From the NCBI GenBank assembly GCA_963807975.1, contig CAWEDV010000001.1, forward strand, positions 1,178,001 through 1,242,000: a stretch of 64,000 bases of DNA, read 5' to 3'. The position numbers and the translations under genes are program-made. Positions 32,339-41,166 of this stretch are shown here, piece after piece. This DNA comes from JAACFF01 sp963807975. GTDB taxonomy: Bacteria > Chloroflexota > Anaerolineae > Promineifilales > Promineifilaceae. The notes below the pieces were generated by a model. It made no database searches. It saw only the letters and a program-made list of their open reading frames with translations, and had not been told where the DNA came from. The first letter of the stretch is position 1, and the number at the start of each line of letters is the position of its first letter.

Positions 32339-33037
32339 TTAAGTGCCCCTATCGGAGTGAAAATGAGCGAGGATGTAGGTGGCGCGGTCGATGAGGGCTT
32401 TGTTTTCCGGTTTATTGGGCCAGAGGCTGGCTCCGGAGGGATGAGGTAAAGGCACGATCCAGCGACCACGGTGGCTTTTTTGGGGATCATAGCCGGTCAT
32501 CAGCTCGGCAGTGGAAAGATCGAAGTTCAGCGGATCAGTTAGGGCTTCGGGCGGGAAGTAGGCAGCGGTGCCGATGATTTGGGACAGCTTCATCTTGGCG
32601 GGATAGAAGAGTTTAATGGCCAGTCCGCCGACGGGGATCAGGAGCTGGGGCTGAAAGAGGATAATTTCACGTTCCAGGAAAGGTCGGCAGAACTGCTGCT
32701 CTTTTTTGCTGGGGACGCGGTCCCCTTTGCCATTTTTGCCTCTGCCCGGGTAGCACTTGGTGATGGCGGTCATTACGCAGCGCTGGCGAAATTCGTCCTC
32801 CGGCCAACCGGCCTGCTCCAGCCATTGGAATAGTCGCCTTCCGCTGCCGGCGTTAAACGGCCGTTTGGCCTTTACTTCGGTAACGCCAGGCGCCTGCCCA
32901 ATGAGCATGACACGCTCCTGGCGCGGGTGGCTAAAGACAGCGCCAGGTGTTACGGCATAGCCGGCAGCAGGGCATAGGGTGCAAGTCAGCAGGTCATCAC
33001 GCAAACTGTCCAATGCGGCTGTATCGAAAGTTATCAA
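32339..33037 (-). CDS. Uracil-DNA glycosylase superfamily protein (family 4/5-like)
   Basis: Base-excision repair enzyme type. The 232-residue protein has paired cysteines CTLCPAAG near residue 19, MLIGQAPGVTE (motif 1), CVMTAITKCYPGRG with two further cysteines, and LPHPSGAS (motif 2 with the catalytic histidine region). Four cysteines in this order fit the [4Fe-4S] cluster of family 4/5 glycosylases. Motif 1 has GQAPG where family 4 usually has GEAPG. The start overlaps the stop of the upstream hydrolase/synthetase fusion gene by 4 bases, which couples their translation although no functional link is obvious. Confidence 0.85.
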   Translation of the reverse strand: MITFDTAALDSLRDDLLTCTLCPAAGYAVTPGAVFSHPRQERVMLIGQAPGVTEVKAKRPFNAGSGRRLFQWLEQAGWPEDEFRQRCVMTAITKCYPGRGKNGKGDRVPSKKEQQFCRPFLEREIILFQPQLLIPVGGLAIKLFYPAKMKLSQIIGTAAYFPPEALTDPLNFDLSTAELMTGYDPQKSHRGRWIVPLPHPSGASLWPNKPENKALIDRATYILAHFHSDRGT

Positions 33038-35583
33038 TTTTCCAGCTCCAGCGATTCCTGCAAGCTGGGAAGATAATTACCAGGGCCACCGGCGCCGGCC
33101 TGTAAACGATCTTCGTATTCATCAATAACCTCGTGGCGCAAAACGCGACCGAGGAGACTGCGCGGAAAGTCGCTAACAAAAATCACCCGGCTGGGAACAT
33201 GATCTGCGGGCAGCCGGCGACGACAGTAAGCGGTGATGGTATCAGGGTCAATCTGTGCGTTTATCTTGGGACGTACGAAGGCCACGGGCCGTCCGGCGAT
33301 TATGGCGACCATTGGTTCATCGACTGCGGGCAGCTCATAGAGGATTTCCTCAATGTCGCGCGGGTAGATTTCGTCCCCATCTTTGGCCTGCCCCGTGTCC
33401 TGACTGCGACTGATGATCTGGAAATAACCATCCTCATCCATGCGGGCGATATCACCGGTATAGAGCCAGCCGAGCTCATCGATAGTGGCTATTGTGGCTT
33501 CTTCATTCCGCCAGTAGCCAAGCATCACCTGTGGGCCCCGAATCGCGAGTTCACCAACCTGGCCTGGTGGCAGCGGGCGACGCGTCCGCAGGTCAACGAT
33601 GCGAGCCTCGGTGTTAGGCAGTGGCAAACCAATGGAACCGATTTTATCTCGGCCGTATAAGGGTGTGCAGTGAGTCAATGGAGCAGCCTCAGTCAGGCCA
33701 TAGCCCTCTACCAGCCGGGCCTTGGCCAGCTTCTCAAAGGCCTCCTCTACCTCGACGGGCAGAGGAGCACCACTGCACAGACAGGCACGAATGGACTGGA
33801 GGTTATATTTATGTACGTTGGGGAAATTGTTCAGAGCCAAATACATGGCGGGGACACCGGGGAAGTAAGAGGGTTGGTATTTTTTTATTGCCTCCACAAC
33901 CTCCGCGGGCTGGAAGCGGGGCAGCAGCACCATGCAAGCTCCCTGGCTGATGGGAACATTCATGGCTGTTGTCATACCTAAGGAATGAGCGATAGGCGTA
34001 ACGGTCAGAAAAGTTTCTTGTCCATCGCGAGAATCGCTGAGCCAGGCACGTGTTTGGAGTGCATTGGCCATCAGATTTTTGTGACTAAGCATGACGGGCA
34101 AGGGATAGGAGGCCGTTCCGCTGGTAAACTGGATCAAAGCCAGATCATGAACATCGAGTTCGATTTCTGGCAATTCAGAACTTTTATGGCGCAGCAGCTG
34201 ACGCCAGGCAGTCAAGTGATCTCGAGTTAACCTCGAGGAACCAGATGACGGTTTACCTGATCGGAATATAGAGCGCCAGAAGCGCCGGTACCAAGGTTGA
34301 TAATCAAATTCGTCAGTAAGGACAATGTTCTGCAGCGAAGATTGCTCGAACAAAGCGTTAGCCAGCGCTGCATTATCAGATCCAGTAACCAATAGATCGG
34401 GTTCAGTTAGCTTTACCTGGCGGACGATTTCTTGCTCTGAAGCATGGGTATTGGCCATGACGATCACTGCGCCGGCGGCAAGGGACCCATAATAGGAGAT
34501 AATTAGCTGCGGCACGTTGGGCAGAAGGAGCATAATACGTGCCCCTTCTTTCAGGCCAAGCGTATGCATAGCAGCGGCAAAGCGGACGCTCTGCTCGAGG
34601 AGCTTTTTATAGCTGATTTTCGATCCAGCGGCGATAATGGCCGTTCGTCTGGGAAAGCGGCGCGCAGCACTCGTAAGCAAGCGGGTTAGTGGTTGGTCGG
34701 GAACATGGATGGTCGCCGGGACCTTGGTTTCATAGTAGGCCAACCAGGGTCGTTCACGAAGGAGGCTGCCACGGCTGTCTGAATCGAAGCGCGTGCGCCA
34801 GCGGGGCACTTCGGCAGCGGCCGATTGTGATTCAACGAAGCGCGTAATAGCACGGTTGACGGCGTCGCGGCGCTCCAACATGACCATATGTGCTGAAACG
34901 TCGACGCTGATGACCTCTGAGTATTGGGGAGGAACCAACTGCGCCACCCGTTCAAAAACCTCTTGGGGCAGCACCTTGTCCTTGTTGCCAAGGATCACCA
35001 GGACAGGCATGGACAACTGCGGGAAAAGGTCCCAGCCTGTCCAGGGACGAACGCTGTCCCAATACATCTGCTTCATGGCCGGCAGAGAAGCATCTATATA
35101 GCTGTTTACTTTTGGCTGGGCGAATGCCAGGAGCTTCTCCGGCAGACGGAAAGCCCAGCGATAGACGCCTTTTATATCATATTGGCCTGCGCCAGCGATG
35201 AGCACTAGATGGCTGAAGCGTTCCGGATAGCGGCAGGCCAATTCTGTAGCCAGAGCGACGCCAAAGGAATGTCCGGCAAGGACCAATTTCTGACGCAGAC
35301 GGAGATGATTGAGGACGGCCATCACATCGGCAACGAGGGTATCCATATCGTAGCCGGCTGCGGGTTTAGAGGATTGCCCATGACCGCGAAGATCAATGGC
35401 CAGGACACGATTGTATTGGGAGAAGGTTTCTAGCTGATACTGCCATTGAATGGCGTTACCTCCAAAGCCATGGATGAGGAGAAAGGTGCGCAGCGGTCGC
35501 TCGGGGGCAACATCAATATAGCTGATGGAAATCCCGGATTCTACTTCGGTTGCTTCGCGATACAGTTCTATATCTAGCTGCAT
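33034..35583 (-). CDS. Alpha/beta hydrolase fused to an AMP-dependent synthetase (ANL) domain, adenylation motifs altered
   Basis: An 849-residue two-domain protein. Residues 1-270 are an alpha/beta hydrolase: oxyanion HGFGGNA, nucleophile elbow LAGHSFGVA (serine) and catalytic histidine in SAHMVML. Residues 300-830 follow the acyl-CoA synthetase/ANL fold with LVEGYGLTEAAP, GWLYTGDIARMDEDGYF and PREDICTED C-terminal lobe. Two canonical motifs are changed: the P-loop reads FTSGTASYPLPVMLSH instead of TSGTTGxPKGV, and the catalytic lysine of PxxxxGKxxR is arginine (FPRSLLGRVLR). It may bind or activate acyl groups poorly or do a different reaction. It lies between trmB and the UDG gene. Confidence 0.82.
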   Translation of the reverse strand: MQLDIELYREATEVESGISISYIDVAPERPLRTFLLIHGFGGNAIQWQYQLETFSQYNRVLAIDLRGHGQSSKPAAGYDMDTLVADVMAVLNHLRLRQKLVLAGHSFGVALATELACRYPERFSHLVLIAGAGQYDIKGVYRWAFRLPEKLLAFAQPKVNSYIDASLPAMKQMYWDSVRPWTGWDLFPQLSMPVLVILGNKDKVLPQEVFERVAQLVPPQYSEVISVDVSAHMVMLERRDAVNRAITRFVESQSAAAEVPRWRTRFDSDSRGSLLRERPWLAYYETKVPATIHVPDQPLTRLLTSAARRFPRRTAIIAAGSKISYKKLLEQSVRFAAAMHTLGLKEGARIMLLLPNVPQLIISYYGSLAAGAVIVMANTHASEQEIVRQVKLTEPDLLVTGSDNAALANALFEQSSLQNIVLTDEFDYQPWYRRFWRSIFRSGKPSSGSSRLTRDHLTAWRQLLRHKSSELPEIELDVHDLALIQFTSGTASYPLPVMLSHKNLMANALQTRAWLSDSRDGQETFLTVTPIAHSLGMTTAMNVPISQGACMVLLPRFQPAEVVEAIKKYQPSYFPGVPAMYLALNNFPNVHKYNLQSIRACLCSGAPLPVEVEEAFEKLAKARLVEGYGLTEAAPLTHCTPLYGRDKIGSIGLPLPNTEARIVDLRTRRPLPPGQVGELAIRGPQVMLGYWRNEEATIATIDELGWLYTGDIARMDEDGYFQIISRSQDTGQAKDGDEIYPRDIEEILYELPAVDEPMVAIIAGRPVAFVRPKINAQIDPDTITAYCRRRLPADHVPSRVIFVSDFPRSLLGRVLRHEVIDEYEDRLQAGAGGPGNYLPSLQESLELEN

Positions 35584-35607
35584 GGGACTTTGGAATTTTC
35601 CCGGAAA

Positions 35608-36624
35608 CTAGTAACTGTTCGGAGAAATTGATACGGGATTCAAGGTACTGCTAATTGTCTCGACTTGCGGATGCAGTGATCGCAGCCACTGGACCAAATG
35701 GTGGACAGCAAGATGAACGCCGGCAGTAGGTCGAGGGAAGCCCAGTTCGTGCAAGCTGACAACAATGTCTCCTTCCTGACGTTGGCGTACGGCGAGACAA
35801 ATACGCTGGTGGTAAGGCTCCTCGCTTAAGTAAATTTCTACCAATTGCAATGAATTCTTCAGGGAACGATACATGTCAAGATATTTGACATGGGTGGTTC
35901 CGGTTGTAATCTGGATCGGCATGAACTGCTGGCCTATTTGCTCAAGGCTCAGCGGGTGGGACAAAACGACATGGGGCACGGGAGTCTCCTCAGGGATAGG
36001 AAATTGATCGGGTGCAGGCCGATCATTACGCTGCCAATGATAATAGCGGCAGATACGACCATCAGCTATGGCGATTTTCTCATATTTTGTGGACTGCCTT
36101 GTCCCAGCTTCCGTAGTAAATGGGCCGGGAGAACGGCTGTCAAAATAGGCCGAGCGCTGCAGGCATAACGTGATTTCGTTAGCATATGCGTCATGATCAG
36201 TGGCAATATCCAGGAGGCCGCTGGGAATCATACGCGTGGCCAATAAAAGCATGAATTTGTCGTTGATCAGACGGCGGTGATGGTGGCTGGCCTTGGGCCA
36301 AGGATCGGGGAAATTTATCGTCACTTCATGCAAAGTCTGGGGGCGGCAGAGGAGCCAGAGCGCTTTGCTGGAGTCACCTTGGATGATTCGGGCATTGGTC
36401 ACACCAGCTGTGTATAGTTTCTGAGCACCGCGGTGCAGAGACGGCAGCGATATCTCAAGACCAAGCAGGTTTCCATCGGGCCGACGCTGGGCCCAGTTGA
36501 CAAGGGAATGTCCCCCTCCGAATCCGATGTCTGCCAGCAAGGGCGCGGAACGGCCGAATAAATCAGTCCAGTTCAAGGGCCACGGCAACCGGGCGTAATG
36601 TAGAATATCAATAGACATGAGCAT
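35608..36624 (-). CDS. trmB: tRNA (guanine-N7-)-methyltransferase with C-terminal extension
   Basis: Methylates G46 in the tRNA variable loop. The N-terminal 200 residues match TrmB: ADIGFGGGHSLVNWA (SAM binding), LLGLEISLPSL, NFPDPWPKASHHHRRL (the TrmB-specific signature) and IATDHDAYA. The family is normally 210-240 residues; here a further 125 residues follow, with PHVVLSHPLSLEQIG and FMPIQITTGTTHVKYLDMY. Long C-terminal regions are known in some TrmB proteins such as that of Aquifex, where they support stability. A second ATG at 36618 is an alternative start. It is in a minus-strand group with the SH3 and mazG genes upstream. Confidence 0.93.
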   Translation of the reverse strand: MLMSIDILHYARLPWPLNWTDLFGRSAPLLADIGFGGGHSLVNWAQRRPDGNLLGLEISLPSLHRGAQKLYTAGVTNARIIQGDSSKALWLLCRPQTLHEVTINFPDPWPKASHHHRRLINDKFMLLLATRMIPSGLLDIATDHDAYANEITLCLQRSAYFDSRSPGPFTTEAGTRQSTKYEKIAIADGRICRYYHWQRNDRPAPDQFPIPEETPVPHVVLSHPLSLEQIGQQFMPIQITTGTTHVKYLDMYRSLKNSLQLVEIYLSEEPYHQRICLAVRQRQEGDIVVSLHELGFPRPTAGVHLAVHHLVQWLRSLHPQVETISSTLNPVSISPNSY

Positions 36625-36695
36625 GATTATCCAAGATGGATGGAATCAAGGCAAAAAGGGGTTGAAAACGGAAAAAGAAACGGTCGACTTTTGGT

Positions 36696-37322
36696 CTAGG
36701 GTTCGTTAATAACGATGAAGTCGGAGGCAACCCAGCCAACGATTCCATCCTCGGTTTGGACCTGCTGCCACTGGAGTTCTTCAGCAGTCTGCTGACCAGG
36801 CATGACGATGAGCACGGTCCCTTCCAGCAACCACTGAAGCTGTTCGGTTTCCGTGCCGGGCGCTTGACGCAGCCAGACACCCACACCGCTGCTTACAGTC
36901 GCCGTGAGAGGCTCCGGGGTGCTGGTAGAGGTAGGAAGAGGTGTCGTTGTAACCGTTGGAATGGGGGAAGTTGGACTTGGTTCGACTGTTGTCGAAAAAA
37001 TGGTAGCCGTGGGCACCAGGGTTGCCGCGCTGGTTGGTGCAGTCGTGGACTGTGGGCGCGGTGTATTCGTGGGCTCCGGTAGAAGACGTTGTACGGTGGG
37101 GCTAATACCAATCACAGCCAGGAAAATCAAGGCAAGAATCAAGGAGAAAGCAGCACGAATAAGGTTGACTTTTGAGGAACGCACCTTTTCCTGACGGCCG
37201 ACATTGTACGCTTGGCGCGAAGACTTAACGCGGGATCTAAGGGCGCGCAGCAAGAAGTAGAGCATTGCAAGAATGCTAATGCCTGCGAGTATGGGCAAGA
37301 CAATATTCAGAACAACCGCCAC
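36696..37322 (-). CDS. Membrane-anchored bacterial SH3-domain protein
   Basis: A 208-residue protein with two hydrophobic helices (about residues 5-25 and 52-75), each followed by basic residues. A Thr/Pro/Ser-rich linker of about 65 residues follows (PTNTPRPQSTTAPTSAA and similar), then a C-terminal SH3_3-like domain (SSGVGVWLRQAPGTETEQ through GWVASDFIVI). Such domains often bind peptidoglycan or other wall polymers; the linker would span the wall or outer layer. Function is not known. It sits between mazG and trmB on the same strand; no promoter was picked out in the short gaps. Confidence 0.75.
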   Translation of the reverse strand: MAVVLNIVLPILAGISILAMLYFLLRALRSRVKSSRQAYNVGRQEKVRSSKVNLIRAAFSLILALIFLAVIGISPTVQRLLPEPTNTPRPQSTTAPTSAATLVPTATIFSTTVEPSPTSPIPTVTTTPLPTSTSTPEPLTATVSSGVGVWLRQAPGTETEQLQWLLEGTVLIVMPGQQTAEELQWQQVQTEDGIVGWVASDFIVINEP

Positions 37323-37350
37323 TGTGCCTCCATCAACGAAAATTCAGACT

Positions 37351-38814
37351 CTATACTTTAGCATCCAAGCCGCTTTTGGCAAGCTTTTCTTTGGCTTCAC
37401 CCCAGAGAATATCGATTTCAGCCAAGTTTAACCCCTGAAGATCAATCTGTCGTTCTTTAGCCATCTGTTCAACCAGGCGGAAACGACTACCGAAGCGAAG
37501 ATTGGCCTCGCGCAAGGCACTCTCGGCATCAACGTCCAGCCAACGAGCCAGATTGACCACAACAAAGAGCAGATCGCCCAACTCTGAACGCCGGTCAACA
37601 TTCGAATCCGCTTCTTTAAGCTCGTCAAGCTCCTCGAGAAGTTTTCCATAAACGCCATCGATGGCGGGCCAATCGAAGCCGATTTTGCCCACCTTCGATT
37701 GGATTTTTTGGGAGTGGGTCAATGCGGGCAAGCGGGGAGGAAGCCCATCGAGCAGTGATTCAGGTGCCGCTTCTTTTTCCTGTTTCTTCAGCACTTCCCA
37801 GTTTTGAAGGACTTGGGCCGTGTTTTCAACCGACCAGTCGCCCCACACATGAGGGTGGCGCCTTTTGAGTTTGGCTTCGATGCCGGCAATGATGGCGGTG
37901 AGGGTAAAATGCCCAGCCTCCGAGGCCATTTGGGCTTGCATGACAATGTGGTAAAGCAAATCGCCCAGCTCTTCACGAAGACTGTCTGCATCATCATTGT
38001 CCAACGCCTCCAGCACTTCATAGGCTTCTTCTAGAAGTCCAGCGCGCATGGATTGGGGTGTTTGCTCGATATCCCAGGGACACCCGCCTGGGCTGCGCAG
38101 GACGGCAACTGTCTCAGCCAGTGCAGGCAGCGTGGCAGCAGCAGGCAGAGCAGGAACAAATAGGGTCGTTAGGTGATCGATATGGTGGCTGCGGTCGATG
38201 GCGTACAGCGGACAAGGCTCCACTTTCTGGTGAGGTTCGCCGGCAGCATGAACCAGGTAGACGGGATGAAGATCGTCAAATACGGCAGCAAGAACAAGTT
38301 TTACTTCGCTGGCTACTAGACGGCTAAAAACCTGGGCCAGCAGCAGCGGGGAGTTGGCATTTATAGGGGGATAAAGATGCTCCAGGAGAGCCAGGGCATC
38401 GTAAACCTGCAAACCGTCTAGAGCATCAACAGCAAGGGCGGTTAATACGGGTTCAACAAAAGAAAGCCCGGGCACGATGCGCAGCGGAATGTCCTCTTTT
38501 GCGGCCTGTTGCTGTAGTTTTGTAACGGTGAATTCACCAACATGGGGATGCCCGGGCACGGCGTAGACTATCTGATCGGCCCGGCCCAACCGTAGGAGCT
38601 CAGCCACGATTTGATCATAGACGTCCGCAAAATGTTCGGCTACGTCGTAAATATGGTCGAAGCTGTGCTGCTGAATAGATTGGGGCAGATCCTGGACAGC
38701 AGGATGGCGGCTGGTGCGCAGATATATGGTGCCAGATGAGGAGATGATATCCCACGCCTCACGCGTAAGGAGGTGGCCACCCCCAGGTCCTAGGCCAACG
38801 ATGGTAATGCCCAT
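37351..38814 (-). CDS. mazG: Tetrapyrrole methylase-like domain fused to MazG nucleotide pyrophosphohydrolase (YabN type)
   Basis: A 487-residue fusion. Residues 1-220 look like an SAM-dependent tetrapyrrole methylase (TIVGLGPGGGHLLTREAW; YAVPGHPHVGEFTV), whose activity in this fusion is unknown. Residues 235-480 contain two MazG modules: LRSPGGCPWDIEQTPQSMRAGLLEEAYEVLEAL with the EExxE metal motif and EELGDLLYHIV, then a second ELDELKEAD and SELGDLLFVVVN. MazG hydrolyses NTPs to NMPs and pyrophosphate, cleaning nucleotide pools and moderating stress responses. The same architecture is Bacillus YabN. It follows the rpsI terminator, so it begins a separate transcript. Confidence 0.93.
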   Translation of the reverse strand: MGITIVGLGPGGGHLLTREAWDIISSSGTIYLRTSRHPAVQDLPQSIQQHSFDHIYDVAEHFADVYDQIVAELLRLGRADQIVYAVPGHPHVGEFTVTKLQQQAAKEDIPLRIVPGLSFVEPVLTALAVDALDGLQVYDALALLEHLYPPINANSPLLLAQVFSRLVASEVKLVLAAVFDDLHPVYLVHAAGEPHQKVEPCPLYAIDRSHHIDHLTTLFVPALPAAATLPALAETVAVLRSPGGCPWDIEQTPQSMRAGLLEEAYEVLEALDNDDADSLREELGDLLYHIVMQAQMASEAGHFTLTAIIAGIEAKLKRRHPHVWGDWSVENTAQVLQNWEVLKKQEKEAAPESLLDGLPPRLPALTHSQKIQSKVGKIGFDWPAIDGVYGKLLEELDELKEADSNVDRRSELGDLLFVVVNLARWLDVDAESALREANLRFGSRFRLVEQMAKERQIDLQGLNLAEIDILWGEAKEKLAKSGLDAKV

Positions 38815-38834
38815 AGTTTCTATTCACTACCATG

Positions 38835-38863
38835 CAAAAAAGGCGAGGATGAACGCTCGCCTT
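38835..38863 (-). terminator. Intrinsic terminator at the end of the ribosomal protein superoperon
   Basis: AAGGCGAG, 8-base loop, CTCGCCTT followed by a T-run on the minus strand, 31 bases after the rpsI stop and before the mazG start. Confidence 0.93.
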
Positions 38864-38894
38864 CTTGACATTCTTGATTACTGCATGAGCGTGA

Positions 38895-39305
38895 TTAACG
38901 TTTGGTATAGGTCGGGGCCTTACGGGCTCGTTTGAGGCCAGGCTTTTTCCGTTCCTTAACACGTGCATCACGGGTCATGTGACCGCTGGTACGTAAGACA
39001 CCACGCAGGTCCTCGTCATATTTTACCAAAGCGCGGGCAAGTCCGAGCCGGACGGCGCTGGTCTGGCCCGTTACACCGCCACCTTCGATCAATACAGTGA
39101 CATCCACTTTGCCCAACAGCTCACTGTCAACCAGGGGGCCGGTCAGGATGCGATGATCGCCAAAGCGGGGGAAGTATTCTTTTACATCACGGCCGTTTAC
39201 ACTGAAATCACCGGTTGCATTTGCATCGAGATAAATACGCACCCGGGCGGAAGCCCGCTTGCGACGGCCAATTCCTTCATAGTATCGTCTAACTTCTTCT
39301 GCCAT
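38895..39305 (-). CDS. rpsI: 30S ribosomal protein S9
   Basis: Head protein of the 30S subunit whose C-terminal tail reaches the P-site tRNA. The 136-residue protein starts RRYYEGIGRRKRASARV, contains VEGGG-like VLIEGGGVTGQ and ALARALVKYDEDLR, and ends in the invariant Lys-Arg (APTYTKR). It is the last gene of the superoperon, 13 bases after rplM, the usual rplM-rpsI pair. Confidence 0.98.
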   Translation of the reverse strand: MAEEVRRYYEGIGRRKRASARVRIYLDANATGDFSVNGRDVKEYFPRFGDHRILTGPLVDSELLGKVDVTVLIEGGGVTGQTSAVRLGLARALVKYDEDLRGVLRTSGHMTRDARVKERKKPGLKRARKAPTYTKR

Positions 39306-39318
39306 TCGTTCGCTTCTC

Positions 39319-39747
39319 CTAGAGTTCCAGTTCCACAGGCTGTTGAGCCTCGTGCGGATGCTCCGATCCAGTATAAACCTTCAATTTTTTTAGCATTTTG
39401 CGGCCCAGTTTATTCTTGGGCAGCATGCCTTTCACAGCCGCTACCATAGGGCGTGTTGGGTACCGCTCTAACTGGTCGCGCAGTGTGATTGATCTGATGC
39501 CACCTGGATATCCAGAGTGACGGTAATATCGCTTCTGGTCCAAACGCTGTCCGGTTACGACGATCTTATCTGCATTGAGGACAATCACGTAATCGCCACA
39601 GTCAACTGAGGGACTGTAAATCGGCTTGTGCTTGCCGCGCAGGATCACCGCGATCTTGCTTGCCAACCGGCCCAGGGTCTCACCTTCGGCATCAACCACA
39701 TACCACTTCCGTTCAATTTCGGCCGGTTTTGTCACATAGGTTTTCAT
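39319..39747 (-). CDS. rplM: 50S ribosomal protein L13
   Basis: Early-assembly 50S protein of 142 residues. RKWYVVDAEGETLGRLAS, RGKHKPIYSPSVDCGDYVIV and MVAAVKGMLPKNKLGRKM are diagnostic. It is followed by rpsI. The 140-base gap from truA contains a 9-bp inverted repeat that may control this pair. Confidence 0.98.
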   Translation of the reverse strand: MKTYVTKPAEIERKWYVVDAEGETLGRLASKIAVILRGKHKPIYSPSVDCGDYVIVLNADKIVVTGQRLDQKRYYRHSGYPGGIRSITLRDQLERYPTRPMVAAVKGMLPKNKLGRKMLKKLKVYTGSEHPHEAQQPVELEL

Positions 39748-39830
39748 GCCTTCATCTCTCCAGCTCAGACATTTCGATCTTCTTTATGTCTGGCATTACT
39801 CATTCGTTCGATAATTAATCTTTCAAAATC

Positions 39831-39883
39831 TGACAGGTCCATATTTCAAGCAGCCCACTCTGGCACCTATCAGAGACCTGTCA
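39831..39883 (-). promoter_or_regulatory. Hairpin leader between truA and rplM
   Basis: On the minus strand TGACAGGTC pairs with GACCTGTCA (9 bp perfect), enclosing CTCTG/CAGAG. The distal arm is followed by AGATTTTG, a poor T-run. It could be a terminator or attenuator after truA, a leader for rplM-rpsI, or a dispersed palindrome. Confidence 0.5.
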
Positions 39884-39889
39884 AGTGGC

Positions 39890-40624
39890 TTAATAAGTAA
39901 TTAAGGCTAAATAAAGCCCTTGTGGCGGCGCTGCGGCTGCGGAACGATTTCTATCGCATGCGTGAAATGCTGCTGCAAAATCATCGACTTGCCAGTTGTT
40001 CGTACCAACTGCTACCAAGCTGCCTACCAGGCTGCGTACCATCCGGTATAAGAAGGCATTGGCTTCTACAGTAAATTCGAGAAACTCGCCATTCTTCTGC
40101 CAGCGGGCTTGGAAAAGCTCGCGGACGGTATTATCGCCTTGTGGTGGCAAACCGAAGGTGACAAAATCGTGTTCACCTAACAATAGGAGCGCCGCTTCGT
40201 TCATGCTATCCAAATCCAAGGGCCGGCGAACATGCCAGCTATGCCGGCGGCGCAGCGGACTGCGACGCGATGCATTGTATATCAGATAGCGATAAGCGCG
40301 ACGGCGTGCATCGTAGCGAGGATGAAAGGTGTGAGACGATTCCTCCACACTACGCACTGCGATATCGCCGGGTAAGTTGGCGTTCAACGCGCGATTTAGC
40401 GCGTCTACACCATGCCGCCATTCAATTGTAAAGCTTACGACCTGGCCTAAACCGTGGACACCACTATCGGTGCGTCCGGCTCCAGTAACAGGTACCGGAT
40501 CGTTGACCAGTTGATTTAAGGCGCTCTCTAGTTCTCCTTGAATGGTTGGGAAGCCTTCCCGCTGACGCTGGAAACCGTAATAGTCTGTTCCGTCATACTC
40601 AATCAAGGCGCGATAGCGCGTCAT
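39890..40624 (-). CDS. truA: tRNA pseudouridine(38-40) synthase
   Basis: Makes pseudouridine in the anticodon stem of many tRNAs. The protein starts TRYRALIEYDGTDYYGFQRQ, and the catalytic aspartate lies in GAGRTDSGVHGLGQV near residue 55. FLYRMVRSLVGSLV is the C-terminal signature. The ATG at 40624 fits the family start; a GTG at 40642 adds 6 residues. It lies between rplQ and rplM, the common arrangement in Gram-positive and Chloroflexota genomes. Confidence 0.96.
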   Translation of the reverse strand: MTRYRALIEYDGTDYYGFQRQREGFPTIQGELESALNQLVNDPVPVTGAGRTDSGVHGLGQVVSFTIEWRHGVDALNRALNANLPGDIAVRSVEESSHTFHPRYDARRRAYRYLIYNASRRSPLRRRHSWHVRRPLDLDSMNEAALLLLGEHDFVTFGLPPQGDNTVRELFQARWQKNGEFLEFTVEANAFLYRMVRSLVGSLVAVGTNNWQVDDFAAAFHACDRNRSAAAAPPQGLYLALITY

Positions 40625-40654
40625 CGTTGTTAAATGACCCACCTTATGGGGTCA

Positions 40655-41083
40655 TCAATCCTCTTCAACCAACATCAAGACGGCCATCTCGGCGTTGTCA
40701 CCGGGACGTTTGCCAATCTTGACCATACGCGTATATCCACCAGGACGGCCTTCGTATCGAGGAGCAACGTCGTTGAACAGTTTTTGAACAACGTTGACTT
40801 CCTCAAAATAGCCATCATCATCCTCAATAACGCGCGTCTTAGGCAAACGGGCTGCTGCCATTCGGCGCGCATGAACTTCAAGTGATGGATCGTTCTGTCC
40901 TTTAACCAGGCCTCGTTTGGCCAGGGTGATCATTTTTTCTGCCGCAGATCTCGTTGTGCGTGCCTTGGCCTCAGTGGTCACGATTTGCTCGTGGCAAATC
41001 AGATCAGCTACCAGGTTCTTGCGCAAAGCCGTGCGATGGGCTGAGCTACGATTCAGTCTGCGGCCATGTTTTCTGTGTCGCAT
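40655..41083 (-). CDS. rplQ: 50S ribosomal protein L17
   Basis: 142 residues starting MRHRKHGRRLNRSSAHRTAL, the L17 signature, with LICHEQIVTTEAKA and AEKMITLAKRG following. The region after residue 75 (DDDGYFEEVNVVQKLFNDVAPRY) matches the C-terminal half of L17. It follows rpoA by about 80 bases, as is usual for the alpha operon. Confidence 0.98.
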   Translation of the reverse strand: MRHRKHGRRLNRSSAHRTALRKNLVADLICHEQIVTTEAKARTTRSAAEKMITLAKRGLVKGQNDPSLEVHARRMAAARLPKTRVIEDDDGYFEEVNVVQKLFNDVAPRYEGRPGGYTRMVKIGKRPGDNAEMAVLMLVEED

Positions 41084-41166
41084 GGTTATCCTCGCGAGCC
41101 AGACTGCGCGTGAACAGCAGTTTGTGTCGTTTCAGACAGGCTGCTGCCAGCGCTTACGGCTGCCAT

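Noticed and set aside
33034..35583. OleBC olefin-synthesis fusion
   Set aside because: The hydrolase has a serine nucleophile (GHSFG), not the aspartate of OleB, and oleA/oleD are not nearby.
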